A stretch of DNA of 31,575 nucleotides, from positions 1 to 31,575 of the forward strand of contig AUXH01000177.1 of the NCBI GenBank assembly GCA_000482145.1, read 5' to 3'. Positions 18,090 through 26,804 of this stretch are shown here, in pieces; positions within the stretch are counted from its first letter, which is position 1, and every line of letters begins with the position of its first letter. A model generated the notes under the pieces. That model had not been told where the DNA came from, did not search any database, and saw only the letters and a list, made by a program, of their open reading frames with translations. This DNA is from Strigomonas culicis (taxonomy: Eukaryota; Euglenozoa; Kinetoplastea; Trypanosomatida; Trypanosomatidae). The position numbers were made by a program, and so were the translations under genes.

Positions 18090-19739
18090 CTAGTCTCGCT
18101 TGCCACCGCCCTTAATCTTGTAATCCTCGTCGCCGTCGTACTGCGGCACGAGCGACTCCGACATGGGGATGAAGCGCTTGGCGCCCAGGATGTAGACGAA
18201 GACACCGAGCAGGCTGCCCAGCCCGAGGATGCCCCAGGCCTGCCGCAGGTAGAGCGACGTGGTGCGCAGCTGGTTGCACGGGTACAAGAGCGGCGGCGCG
18301 TAGTTGGACAGCACGGTCTTGCAGGTGGAGTACTGGAGCGGCTGCATGTCCAGCATGCGCTGCGCGACGACAAAGTAGTTGATGCGGGTGTCCTGCGCGA
18401 GCGCCATGGTGCCTACCGTCGACAGTGTGCTGCTGCCGGAGGGTGTGCACAGGTAGCCACACTCGCTCGCGGAGCAGCTTGTGCGTCCGTCGCTGCACGT
18501 GTAGCCGTTCGTGAGCGCGTACTGGCCCGCCGCGGTGCTCGTGTCCGTGATCTGCGTGCTGATTTTGAGCGAGCCACTGGCAAACGCGGAGCGCGTGACA
18601 GCAGCGCAGCCGGTCGCTGCAGTCTTGGACGAGTCGTAGGTGAACAGCGTGGAGCAGTCGAACACGCTCTTGGCCTCCGCGTTGACGAGCGGCGTGAGGG
18701 AACTGTCATAGCACATGGACCACAGCAGCTCGCACGTGGCGACCGCGTAGCTGTCCAGGTCCGAGAAGGCCGCCACCTGATTGGACGAGAGGACCGTGTC
18801 GCTGCAGTTGGTGAAGGCGTAGACGGCATTCGCGCGCGGCTCGTTGAAGGCGAACACCTCGCTGCAGCCCTGCTTGGCCACAAAGTGGGTAGCCATAAAG
18901 AGCGCCACCAGGATCCACGTCGCGACGCCGAGAAGACCGAAGACCATGAAGAGCAGCATAGAGACGAAGCGGCGGCAGTTGCAGAAGGCGAAGAAGAGCC
19001 CCATCACGCTGAAAAACGCGAGAAGGGGCCCCACGACGTAGCCCGCCCACAGAAACTGGAAAACCATCGTCTTGGCTGCCTCAAATGTATTATCCTTGAT
19101 GCCCGCGATGTGGTCCAACACGTTCTGCTGTGTGGTGAGGAAGGAGGACGAGAGAGTAACCGAAACGTTCTTGCCGCTGCTGATATCGTACACCTTTTGC
19201 GAAAGAAGCTTGGTACTGAGGGAATACGTGCTATTCCGCATGTTGTTATTCGCGTTGGTCAGAACTGCGCTCATCTCCCTCAACAACGAGTACATGTCCG
19301 CTGTGCCGACACAGCACCAGACGCAGCCGACGCCGCAGAGGAGGACACAGACGACGGAGAAGAACAGCGGCCGCATGAGGTCGAAGGGGCTATACAAGGC
19401 GGGGAGACTCTTCTCAGGGCAACAGAAATTGGGCGACTGCTTGCGACCGCCGCAGCAGTTGCAGCAGTATTTGCCGAAAATGTATAAGAAGAAGAAGAGA
19501 AAGAGCAACCCAGCCACGACGAGGCTCGGCAGGGCCCACGTGAAGACGACCCAATCATACGCAGTCTTGTTGCATTTCCGATAGAGCGTGCTCGACGCAG
19601 GGCAGTTAAAGATCGTCAGAGATCCGTCATCGTAGCCTAACGTCATGTTAAGGGAAAGCGACAAGGCTTCCGCCTGTCGACAGCAAAGAGAGAGAAATAA
19701 TATACATAAAAAAGCAACAGTGGGAACACAACTAGCCAT
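18090..19739 (-). CDS. Prominin/tweety-like five-span membrane glycoprotein
   Basis: A 549-residue surface-type membrane protein. A signal peptide (about 1-25) precedes a short ectodomain. TM1 (62-88) is followed by a cysteine cluster in the first cytosolic loop (YCCNCCGGRK with further Cys at 106-107), then TM2 (123-145), an 80-residue outer loop, TM3 and TM4 (227-252, 257-285), a large Cys-containing outer domain (286-499), TM5 (501-520) and a charged cytosolic tail. Five spans, two big outer loops and a Cys-rich loop after TM1 is the plan of prominins, and similar to tweety/TTYH proteins, which mark membrane protrusions including cilia. N-glycosylation sequons include N31, N57, N169, N191 and N311. 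Function in trypanosomatids is unknown; flagellar membrane or pocket is a guess. The first AG downstream of the nearest upstream tract lies at codons 2-3. Stop codon TAG. Confidence 0.85.
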   Translation of the reverse strand: MASCVPTVAFLCILFLSLCCRQAEALSLSLNMTLGYDDGSLTIFNCPASSTLYRKCNKTAYDWVVFTWALPSLVVAGLLFLFFFLYIFGKYCCNCCGGRKQSPNFCCPEKSLPALYSPFDLMRPLFFSVVCVLLCGVGCVWCCVGTADMYSLLREMSAVLTNANNNMRNSTYSLSTKLLSQKVYDISSGKNVSVTLSSSFLTTQQNVLDHIAGIKDNTFEAAKTMVFQFLWAGYVVGPLLAFFSVMGLFFAFCNCRRFVSMLLFMVFGLLGVATWILVALFMATHFVAKQGCSEVFAFNEPRANAVYAFTNCSDTVLSSNQVAAFSDLDSYAVATCELLWSMCYDSSLTPLVNAEAKSVFDCSTLFTYDSSKTAATGCAAVTRSAFASGSLKISTQITDTSTAAGQYALTNGYTCSDGRTSCSASECGYLCTPSGSSTLSTVGTMALAQDTRINYFVVAQRMLDMQPLQYSTCKTVLSNYAPPLLYPCNQLRTTSLYLRQAWGILGLGSLLGVFVYILGAKRFIPMSESLVPQYDGDEDYKIKGGGKRD

Positions 19740-20229
19740 TTATAAACGAGATATATATGAGGTATAAAGGAGGAAAATAACAACGAAAAAGACAGTTTTA
19801 TGTTATGTTCACCTTGAACTTTTAATGATACAGTGCACAGGAAGAGGAGAAAAGAGAGAAAGACAGAGTAAATACACAGAAGAGTAGAGAGACATACAAG
19901 ACAGGAGAACAGAGATGGAATAGGACTGGGAAGACAAACGATACCAACCATTCAAAGGGAGAGGGGGGGGGTTAAAAAACAAAAAAGGCGTAACCAAACG
20001 GTGAAATATGGAAACAGAGAAAGTACAAATAATTGTAATGTAGCGATGGGCAACGAAGAAAAAAAAAAGTGATAACAGTAACAATAATACATGAACGGTA
20101 CTGACAAATCCAACACAGTATGTGTCGTTATAGGGACATTTTTCTTTTCTCTTCTTCCTTCAGTTACCATCAAACGGGAAGGAAAGGCCCATATACATGT
20201 ACGTAGATGCAAATCTGCATGGTGCGTGA
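19740..20229. other. Intergenic region upstream of the prominin-like gene
   Basis: Purine-rich on the plus strand, with the leader tracts of the prominin-like gene near 19770-19870. The remainder is the presumed 3' UTR of the deaminase-like gene ending at 20230. No coding frame supported. Confidence 0.65.
19819..19870 (-). promoter_or_regulatory. Predicted spliced-leader acceptor for the prominin-like gene
   Basis: On the minus strand a strong CT-rich tract (about 19831-19870) is followed by the first AG at 19819-19820 (CATTAAAAG), giving a 5' UTR of about 79 nt that keeps the signal-peptide start. A second T-rich tract nearer the ATG has no AG before the start codon. Confidence 0.5.
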
Positions 20230-22152
20230 CTAGGGTTTCAAATGGAGGGTCGAATCCGGCGTGCGCAAGTCATGCGCCACAAACGTCTTGAAGTTCAGTC
20301 CATGACGGTTGGAGATCTCCGCGACGGGCAGGTATACCACCTTGTGCGGCTTCGTCGCGTCAAACATGAAGAGCGTGGCCTCGTTGCCGTAGTGCTTACT
20401 GATGTCCGAGTTGACCTTCTGGAGCATGTTCTCACAGACGCCGCAGGGAAAGAGCGGGTTGGACTCCTTCTTGGGGTTGAGCCCGTACACGAACACCTCC
20501 CGCACGCTCCACGTGGGCACGCCAAGCGACGCCAGCTTGCCCATCGCGTTCTGCTCCGAGCAGCGCGACCCGCTGGGCGTGCTGAGCTCGTAGTTGACCG
20601 CCACCACGTAGTGCCGCACGCACGTGCACCACACGCGCGGTGGCAGGCCGATGTTCTCCGTCACCGGGTCCAGCTCCGCGCGCACGGAGGCGTCGTCGTC
20701 CACGTTCAGCACGCGCGACACGTCGCCGCACCGGCACGTGTTGACGTCCACGTAGGTGAACACGGATGTCACCAGCGGCCGCGTGGGGTCGTTCTTGCGC
20801 CAGCTGCAGTGCGCATTGCGCCCCTCCACCGAGAAGCTCTTGATGATGTTCGTCACACGCGAGAAGAAGGACTCCGGCGGCTCCTTGGACAGGTTCACGA
20901 CGCAGTACTCGCCGTCCGTCTTGAAGCGCGACCGGATCAGCTCGCAGGCGTCGAGCGCGTGCGGGGGGATGGACGGGACGTCGTACAGCTCCTTGCGCGA
21001 GAGGGCGAGGAGGTCGCCGACGCGCTGCAGCGTGGGCGGGAGGAAGATGGGCAGCTGCACCCGCGGGAAGGACACGAGCGCGTCGGTGAGCGGGCACTTG
21101 TGGTCGAACGTGCGCAGCAGCGACAGCACGAGGAAGGCGGTCGCCCAGTGCTGCGGGATGCGCTTTGCAAGGGCCTCGTACGCGTTCACGCCCAGCACCT
21201 GCAGGTCCCCCACGGTGGCGATGCCCTCCTCGTCCAGGAAGGAAAAGAAGTTCTCCTGGTCATCGAGGCTGAGCAGGTCGCTGAGCCGCGCCTTCGCGGC
21301 CCACTCCGAGAGCAGCACGTCCGCCGTCTCGCGGTGCACCGGGCCGTGGCTCACGTTCGCATGGATGTAGAGGCAGAGCGCGCCGTTGCGACACGTGTGG
21401 CTGAAGCGGCAGAGCGTCGGCACGACGGCCGGCACCGCGCCGGTGCACATCAGCCCCAGTGCAAAGTAGTACCCCGCCGTCGGGACGACATCGAGCGCCG
21501 CGATGCGTCGGTTCTGGTTGCTGTCGCTGACGAGGATGCTCGTGTGCTTCAGTGTGTCGAGACGGATGTGCCAGAAGACATTGCCCTGTGGGTTGCGCAC
21601 CTGAATGTGCGGCCTCTCGCAGAAGCAGTTCATCTTCTCGCACACAAAGAAGCAGCGGTTCAGTTTCTTAGCGGTGAGCGTGTACTTGACCGGAGGCGGC
21701 GTCAGGTCGCTCTTTTTACACATGAAGAAACACACGCTTTGTTTGCCCGACGGATCGTCGCTTTTTTCCGAGGCGTTCGCTTGTGGGGTCAGCAGTCGTG
21801 GACCCTTCGGCACGGTGGGACTGAAGATGGGCGACATCTCGAAGCTTTCCTTGTCATTCGAATCCTGAGAGCACAGTCTGCATCCGAGCGACAGACTTCT
21901 CCCATGATGGCAGTACAGCTGTTCCTCCTCGTCCAACTCATCGACGCCATAGTCCTTGCGGCACTGCTTGATGCGATCCACGTCTTGCTGTACAGCATCA
22001 TCAATTCCGTTTTCAGAAAACGGACTAGACTCCCCTGTCTCGCGGGCCTGCGCCACCACAACGTAGGACAAGGCCTCCCTCTCCTCCTTGGCGGGCAAGT
22101 AGCCCTTGTAGAAGGGCGCCAGTTCCCAGCATTTTTTTTCAATATCTGTCAT
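20230..22152 (-). CDS. CCCH zinc-finger protein with C-terminal cytidine-deaminase-like domain
   Basis: A 640-residue protein from the ATG at 22152. The C-terminal region (about 505-610) carries the zinc and catalytic motifs of the cytidine deaminase fold: CSE at 531-533 (in the place of CAE, E533 the proton shuttle) and PCGVC at 569-573, preceded by VAVNYELSTPSG. Upstream there are several Cys-rich elements: CHH..CRLC at 81-94, CFFMC and CFFVC around 141-171, and C248-x5-C254-x5-C260-x3-H264, a CCCH-type finger usual in RNA-binding proteins. A helical stretch at about 290-335 resembles a SAM-like domain. Together they suggest a deaminase acting on RNA or DNA rather than free nucleosides (inference). 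I recall a Leishmania deaminase family of this general kind. A catalytically silent deaminase fold is the alternative. No targeting sequence is evident. Stop codon TAG. Confidence 0.88.
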   Translation of the reverse strand: MTDIEKKCWELAPFYKGYLPAKEEREALSYVVVAQARETGESSPFSENGIDDAVQQDVDRIKQCRKDYGVDELDEEEQLYCHHGRSLSLGCRLCSQDSNDKESFEMSPIFSPTVPKGPRLLTPQANASEKSDDPSGKQSVCFFMCKKSDLTPPPVKYTLTAKKLNRCFFVCEKMNCFCERPHIQVRNPQGNVFWHIRLDTLKHTSILVSDSNQNRRIAALDVVPTAGYYFALGLMCTGAVPAVVPTLCRFSHTCRNGALCLYIHANVSHGPVHRETADVLLSEWAAKARLSDLLSLDDQENFFSFLDEEGIATVGDLQVLGVNAYEALAKRIPQHWATAFLVLSLLRTFDHKCPLTDALVSFPRVQLPIFLPPTLQRVGDLLALSRKELYDVPSIPPHALDACELIRSRFKTDGEYCVVNLSKEPPESFFSRVTNIIKSFSVEGRNAHCSWRKNDPTRPLVTSVFTYVDVNTCRCGDVSRVLNVDDDASVRAELDPVTENIGLPPRVWCTCVRHYVVAVNYELSTPSGSRCSEQNAMGKLASLGVPTWSVREVFVYGLNPKKESNPLFPCGVCENMLQKVNSDISKHYGNEATLFMFDATKPHKVVYLPVAEISNRHGLNFKTFVAHDLRTPDSTLHLKP

Positions 22153-22157
22153 GTGGA

Positions 22158-22215
22158 CTAGTAGCGATTAACGCATACGAAACAGAAGCAAAACAATAAG
22201 AAAGAAGTCCAAAAG
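22158..22215 (-). promoter_or_regulatory. Predicted spliced-leader acceptor for the deaminase-like gene
   Basis: On the minus strand a T/C-rich run (about 22180-22213) is followed by the first AG at 22158-22159 (CGCTACTAG), leaving only a 5-nt untranslated leader before the ATG, besides the spliced leader itself. Confidence 0.45.
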
Positions 22216-22409
22216 AAAGGAAGAACATGAAAAGTGAGACACTGCATCAGTGTACGGGGAGCACTTTTTAATAATCAGCGTGTAAACGAGTGAAAATAAA
22301 GAAACAAGCGTCGAATTGCACCAACAGTTCCTGGTGTAAAAAGAAAAGACAACCATGCGACACAGGACCATCCAAAAGCAGAAACTCGGCGCCTGCGCAC
22401 AAACGGCAG

Positions 22410-23498
22410 TCAGGAGGGCACTTGCTGCTTAAGGTCCGTCTCTCGCCACCCGTGCTCTCGGAAGGCGGCGCCCAGCAGGTCACTGTTGTAATCCACCCGG
22501 GGGTCCAAGTGAAAGGGCTGCACCGCGTTGTCCAACTCCTCGCGCAGCAGCCGCAGCGCCCCCTGCACCTGCGCGACGTCCGCCGGCCGGAGGGCCGAGG
22601 CGCGCGCGCTGCTGCCGCTCGCAGGGTCGCCGCCGCCGCCGCCCTCTGCGGCCCCGTCCAGCCCAGGCAGGGCGAGCTCCTCCCCGTCCTCGTCGTCCTC
22701 CGCGGAGGACGCCTCGCCGTCGCGGTCGGCGGCGCGCAGCACAGGTGCCGCCCGCTTCACCACCGGAGCGTCGTCGTCGCAGTTCAGAAAGTCATCCAGG
22801 GACGGGATGCGCGCCGGCAGCACCGTGGGCTGGTGCAGCTCACGGCACACGTCATACACAGCCTCCCCACCGCCCGGACGCTGCGCGGCCGTTTGGTCGA
22901 CCGAGCCCACCGCGTCGTCCTCTTCAAAGAAGTTGTCGTACACCGTCCGGACGTCCGTCTTCCCCTTGGCGAAGAAGAGCGCGATGTTGCCCGTGTGCAC
23001 GGCTTGCCTCTCCTCGAGCTCGACCATCTCCAAGTCCTCCGGTGGACAGAACCCCATCAGGCGCCGCTCGTCCTCGTGCGCCTTTTCCGCCGCCGTCTTG
23101 GCAAGGCCGGTGCTCTCCTGGAGTCGCTGCATCTCCCTCGCCAGGAGGGCCCCGAGGTCTGCCTCGGTGGGCACGCCGGCATCGTCCGCCGAGTCGCCGA
23201 GCAGCGCCGCCGTCATCTGCATGCGGTCCTCGGCATTCAGATGGAGGAAGGACGCGGCAAACTGGATGGGGTTCTCGTCCCGCGACCCCCAAAAGGCGTC
23301 CAGCGCCTGCTGAAGCGACGCGTCGTCGCCCGCCGCCCCCCGAGGGGGCGATGGCGCGGGCACAGCAGGCGCCACGCTATGACCGGCGGTTGAAATGCTG
23401 AGCGTGGGCATCTCCGTTCCGTCCAGCGCGCTCGACTTTTCGCGCATCGCCCGCTCCGCGTCGTGGGCACTGAACCGCCGGCTCGGCGTGGGCTCCAT
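22410..23498 (-). CDS. Hypothetical acidic protein, 362 aa
   Basis: An intact frame from an ATG at 23498. I do not recognise the family. The N-terminal 65 residues are disordered (Pro/Ala/Ser). Residues about 65-200 are predicted helical and may be the structured core, including LEERQAVHTGNIALFFAKGK and TVYDNFFEEDD. Residues about 258-303 are a disordered acidic and glycine stretch (SSAEDDEDGEE, then GGGGG). A final segment (304-362) looks folded: a helix (VQGALRLLREELDNAV), then HLDPRVDYNSDLLGAAFREHGW. There is no signal peptide, membrane span or zinc motif. GC-rich codon use matches the neighbours, so I consider it a real gene. Stop codon TGA. Confidence 0.8.
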   Translation of the reverse strand: MEPTPSRRFSAHDAERAMREKSSALDGTEMPTLSISTAGHSVAPAVPAPSPPRGAAGDDASLQQALDAFWGSRDENPIQFAASFLHLNAEDRMQMTAALLGDSADDAGVPTEADLGALLAREMQRLQESTGLAKTAAEKAHEDERRLMGFCPPEDLEMVELEERQAVHTGNIALFFAKGKTDVRTVYDNFFEEDDAVGSVDQTAAQRPGGGEAVYDVCRELHQPTVLPARIPSLDDFLNCDDDAPVVKRAAPVLRAADRDGEASSAEDDEDGEELALPGLDGAAEGGGGGDPASGSSARASALRPADVAQVQGALRLLREELDNAVQPFHLDPRVDYNSDLLGAAFREHGWRETDLKQQVPS

Positions 23499-23504
23499 TG
23501 CTTG

Positions 23505-23570
23505 CTAAAGCGTGCAAAAGGTGAGACGGGCAGACGGATCAAAAAAATCACACAAAAAAAAGAAGAAACG
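23505..23570 (-). promoter_or_regulatory. Predicted spliced-leader acceptor for the 362-aa gene
   Basis: On the minus strand two T-rich runs (about 23540-23566) and a C/T-rich stretch are followed by the first AG at 23505-23506 (CGCTTTAG), 6 nt before the ATG. Confidence 0.45.
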
Positions 23571-24855
23571 TTCTATCTGTTCTTATTTACTTTCGTCCAT
23601 TTAATGGTCATAAGACGGTACACAGCGGTAACAAAAAAGAAAGATACGAAAGGAGAGGAGGTAAATATGAGAAGCATTCCAGCGTAGTCTCAGGAATAAC
23701 CTATACACAAAAGACAGAGTGAAGCCGTTCACTCCCTTGTGCACATTCCAATGCGAGCGCGTAAACAGAACGGCAGAAGAGTCATATAGAGGGTACCAAA
23801 ACAAAACAGGTAAAAAAAAAAGGGGGTGAGAAAATCCAAACAGAAGGAAAAAAAAAACTGAAGAAGTGGCATCTCAAAACTGCTAGTTAGTAAAAAAAAG
23901 AAACGGTATTTTTATTGTCTCAGCGCCATGTTTCATATTAGGGCTATACGTGCGCATTAGAGATTTTGAGAAGCTTCCACAATTCTAAATGGAATGAAGA
24001 AGAAATGATGAAAAACAAAAAAAAAGCACACATAGATATTATATCATTGAAACAATGATGATAATAAAGAAAAAAATGGTATACTTGTTGCTAATGCTAT
24101 TTTTTCTGTTCTCTTTTTTTTTTTAATATTATAAAATAATCATATATATAGATATATTTATATATATTGTTTATTTCTTTTTTTTTTCTATTTGTTCGTT
24201 TTTTATTATATATATATATTTTTAGTTTGGTTTTCGATTATTTTACTTACTTTTTTTTTCCACTTTTTTTTTTCGCGCGCATTTGTTTTCTTTTACTAAT
24301 TCTTTTGCTTTTCGAACTATTATTTCTCTCTTCTTCCCATCCATGATCCCTTGGGTGACTGTATTTGTGTAACGTTCAAAACTGTATACTGTGCATCCTA
24401 TAGGAGTACGAAGAAATAATAAAGGAGGATCCTCAGTACAAATAAAACTGTAGCCAGCCACAAAAGGAACAAAGAAGGAAAAAAGAAAAACTAAAGCTCA
24501 AAAAATCATAATAGTCAGACAGTAGTAAAGAAGTATTTAAAAAAAAAATGTTTTTATTGTACATACATACACATATATGTATATATAATAACAAAACATG
24601 CAACAAATATAATTATAAATTTTCACTTTAGTTTAGTTATATATATTTTATCTCATTTATTTCCCTTTTTTTTTCAATCCAAAGCTGATATAAACAGGTA
24701 CAAAAAATTATATTTTATTTCTGTTATTATTATCCTATGATTATACAAGGTTTTTTTTTTGTTGTTGTTTGCATATATATACCTGCAGCTGATTCGCAAA
24801 AGTGACATTGTGGTGTAAGAAATGGGTTGAAAGTGCCCTTTTCTTCAATTGTCAT

Positions 24856-24869
24856 ACACAGTACTGTGT
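24856..24869. repeat. Perfect 14-bp palindrome
   Basis: ACACAGTACTGTGT equals its own reverse complement. It sits in the less AT-rich island of the 2.3-kb gene-free region. It could be a protein-binding site or chance; no known kinetoplastid site is matched. Confidence 0.9.
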
Positions 24870-25841
24870 GCATCAATAATACGTACAAGTACATCAAGGT
24901 GTACATATATAAGAAATGAACTTTGAAAAAAGAAACAAATTGAAATCAATACATCAAACATTTTGAACAACCAATACAAGAATCAGTAGAACTCATTCAC
25001 GTATATATACAGAAGGAAAAACTCTTTTTTCATTTTTGAGTGTTTTGTATTTTTATTTTATTTTTGAGTTTATTTCCTTTTGAGTTTTCTTTTCTTGTTG
25101 TTATTGTTGTTTGTTTGCTTCTCTTCCCATTTCGTTTGGATGCGTTGTTTAACGAGAAGTGTTAAAGAACGGCACTCAAAAAACCAACAGCACTTGGTAC
25201 GGTGAAAGCAAATGGTTGGCAGTTATATCACAACGAGAGGGGTACAAGGAAAAGAATCAAGAAAAAAAGAAAAAAGATCAACAATAACAACAAATTCACG
25301 GTTTAAAAAAAAAACATCACAAGCTAATGAAGAAAGAAAAAGAGACAGAAATAACAAATGAAAAAAAAGCACTAGTACGTTTATTAGTGATTCAGCTGCG
25401 TAATAATGCATAGGATAATAACAGGTGGATGAAAAGGGGTCGAGAAAACAAATAAAATAAAAATCTGGGAGAAAACAAAAAAAAGTATCAGCATTGTATC
25501 TTTTGAGAAAACGAAAAAGAGAAAAACGAAGGTACGAGATTATAAAAAGAAAAAAAAAGTTATTATAAAACACGGAGAAACTCCAAAAACGAGAGGAAAT
25601 AACAGGAATGAAAAAAAAAAGAAAAAAGCGAAAGGTAACGAGAAAGAAAAAAAAATAAGAAATCAAAAAACAAATTGTTCTTGAAAAACTGTTAAAATTA
25701 CCTTTCTTTGCTCTTGTTTATTTTTCTTTATTATCTTCTACTGACAATGTACAAGGCTATGATAAACCATATGCGAAGTGAATCATAAAGAATAGCTATC
25801 TATCCTTATTCATCATTTTGTGTGCATATGTATGCGGCTGT

Positions 25842-26804
25842 TTACCGCTTTCCAGTAGATTTTAAGTACTCCAGTAACATTAACGGACGGTCGGTTTGGA
25901 GAATACCGCCGCCGAGCTGGTCAACCACGTAGCCCCAGGTGCCCTCCTTGTCCTTCAGGGCGTGGTCGTCGCTGTGGCCGCCGCATGTCGTGGGCCAAAT
26001 GGTGTTGATCCACAGTACGGCGCCGTGCCTTGCTGCCAGTTCTTTGATGAGTTCCAGTTTATCGGTATCTTCCTTCTCGAAATTAACCTCGTAGACATCC
26101 TGCGGCACCGCAAAAGCCTCCTTAATCTCGTCCCCGGTCGTATCCGGCGTGATGTCCAAGATGGGCATGAAGATGAGCTCGTCCAGGATGGGCCCGTACT
26201 TCTCCCACAGCTTCATGTAGGGAGTCGCAGACTTGACCATCACCTGCTCCTGGGTGCCCGTCTTCTGCAGCAGGTCGTAGACATCCTGCAGGTAGAGATC
26301 CGCCTTGTCCAGGTTGATCATCACGTCACGGCCGCGCACGAGCTCCAGCATCTCCTCCACGGTCGGCACCTTGAACTCCGTCATGTTGCCGAGCCCGTCC
26401 TTCAGGAAGAGTTCGCGGATCTCCTCGAGCGTGTGGTCGCAGATCTTCCCCGTGCCGTCCGTGCAGCGGTCGAGCGTGTCGTCGTGCATCAGGATGAGCA
26501 CGCCGTCGCTCGTCTTCCACACGTCCACCTCGATCACGTCGGCACCCATGCGAATGCAGCTGTCGACGGCCTCAAGGGTGTTCTCGACGTAGTTGCGCCA
26601 GTCGCCGCGGTGGCACGCGACGCGCACTTGGTTCTGCGGGAAGGTGAGGCGGCCGGGCGCGCTGGGCACGAAGGTAGGCATGATTTCCTGCAGGCTCTTG
26701 CGCACGACGCCGGATGGCTTGTAGGTGCTGGGCTTCTTCACCATCTTGGCGGGGGCGTGGGAGATGTTCGGCGAGTTGATCGCGCTCTGGTCAACGGAAA
26801 GCAT
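25842..26804 (-). CDS. Glycerophosphodiester phosphodiesterase family protein
   Basis: A 320-residue enzyme predicted to hydrolyse glycerophosphodiesters (deacylated phospholipids) to sn-glycerol-3-phosphate and an alcohol, in a TIM-barrel (GDPD) fold. Catalytic H65-R66 (CHRGDW), metal ligands E92 and D94 (IEVDVWKTSDG), general acid/base H107 (MHDDTLDR), and the late-barrel LQTDRP at 302-307. Wording of several stretches (ENTLEAVDSCI, LQTDRPLMLLEYLKS) is close to bacterial GDPDs. There is no signal peptide, lipobox, membrane span or evident glycosomal C-terminal signal, so it is probably cytosolic. The start is the ATG at 26804; Met21 at 26744 would also leave the whole barrel and is favoured if the first AG after the pyrimidine tract is used. 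It stands alone between two long AT-rich gaps. Substrate is not readable from sequence. Stop codon TAA. Confidence 0.92.
   Translation of the reverse strand: MLSVDQSAINSPNISHAPAKMVKKPSTYKPSGVVRKSLQEIMPTFVPSAPGRLTFPQNQVRVACHRGDWRNYVENTLEAVDSCIRMGADVIEVDVWKTSDGVLILMHDDTLDRCTDGTGKICDHTLEEIRELFLKDGLGNMTEFKVPTVEEMLELVRGRDVMINLDKADLYLQDVYDLLQKTGTQEQVMVKSATPYMKLWEKYGPILDELIFMPILDITPDTTGDEIKEAFAVPQDVYEVNFEKEDTDKLELIKELAARHGAVLWINTIWPTTCGGHSDDHALKDKEGTWGYVVDQLGGGILQTDRPLMLLEYLKSTGKR

Larger units (their letters stand above)
23499..25841. other. Long AT-rich gene-free region (2.3 kb)
   Basis: The largest gap in the window. It is dominated by A and T runs and TA alternations (for example 24140-24230 and 24550-24660). 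Open frames inside it (for example minus strand 25223-25666 and 24243-24461) are Phe/Lys/Ile-rich translations of homopolymers or lack an ATG, and do not resemble genes. A less AT-rich island at about 24780-24960 contains a perfect 14-bp palindrome. On the minus strand it includes the 3' UTR of the phosphodiesterase gene and the leader of the 362-aa gene. Confidence 0.7.

Noticed and set aside
20235..20275. tRNA T-arm-like GGGTCGAATCC
   Set aside because: It lies within the last codons of the deaminase-like gene and no cloverleaf can be built around it.
20242..22161. 639-codon open frame on the plus strand
   Set aside because: Covers the deaminase-like gene antisense. The translation is Arg/His/Val-rich without domain motifs, and the minus-strand frame has clear zinc and catalytic motifs.
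24243..24461. 72-codon frame on the minus strand in the AT-rich gap
   Set aside because: Starts at GTG, with no ATG until late, and ends in a Lys run from homopolymers. There is no splice signal I trust and no family.
25223..25666. 147-codon Phe-rich frame on the minus strand
   Set aside because: Encodes mostly Phe/Leu/Ile from T-runs; it looks membrane-like only because of composition and differs from the GC-rich coding style of the real genes.
25805..25830. C-box-like AATGATGAA just downstream of the phosphodiesterase stop
   Set aside because: No partner D box within about 100 nt on the same strand.
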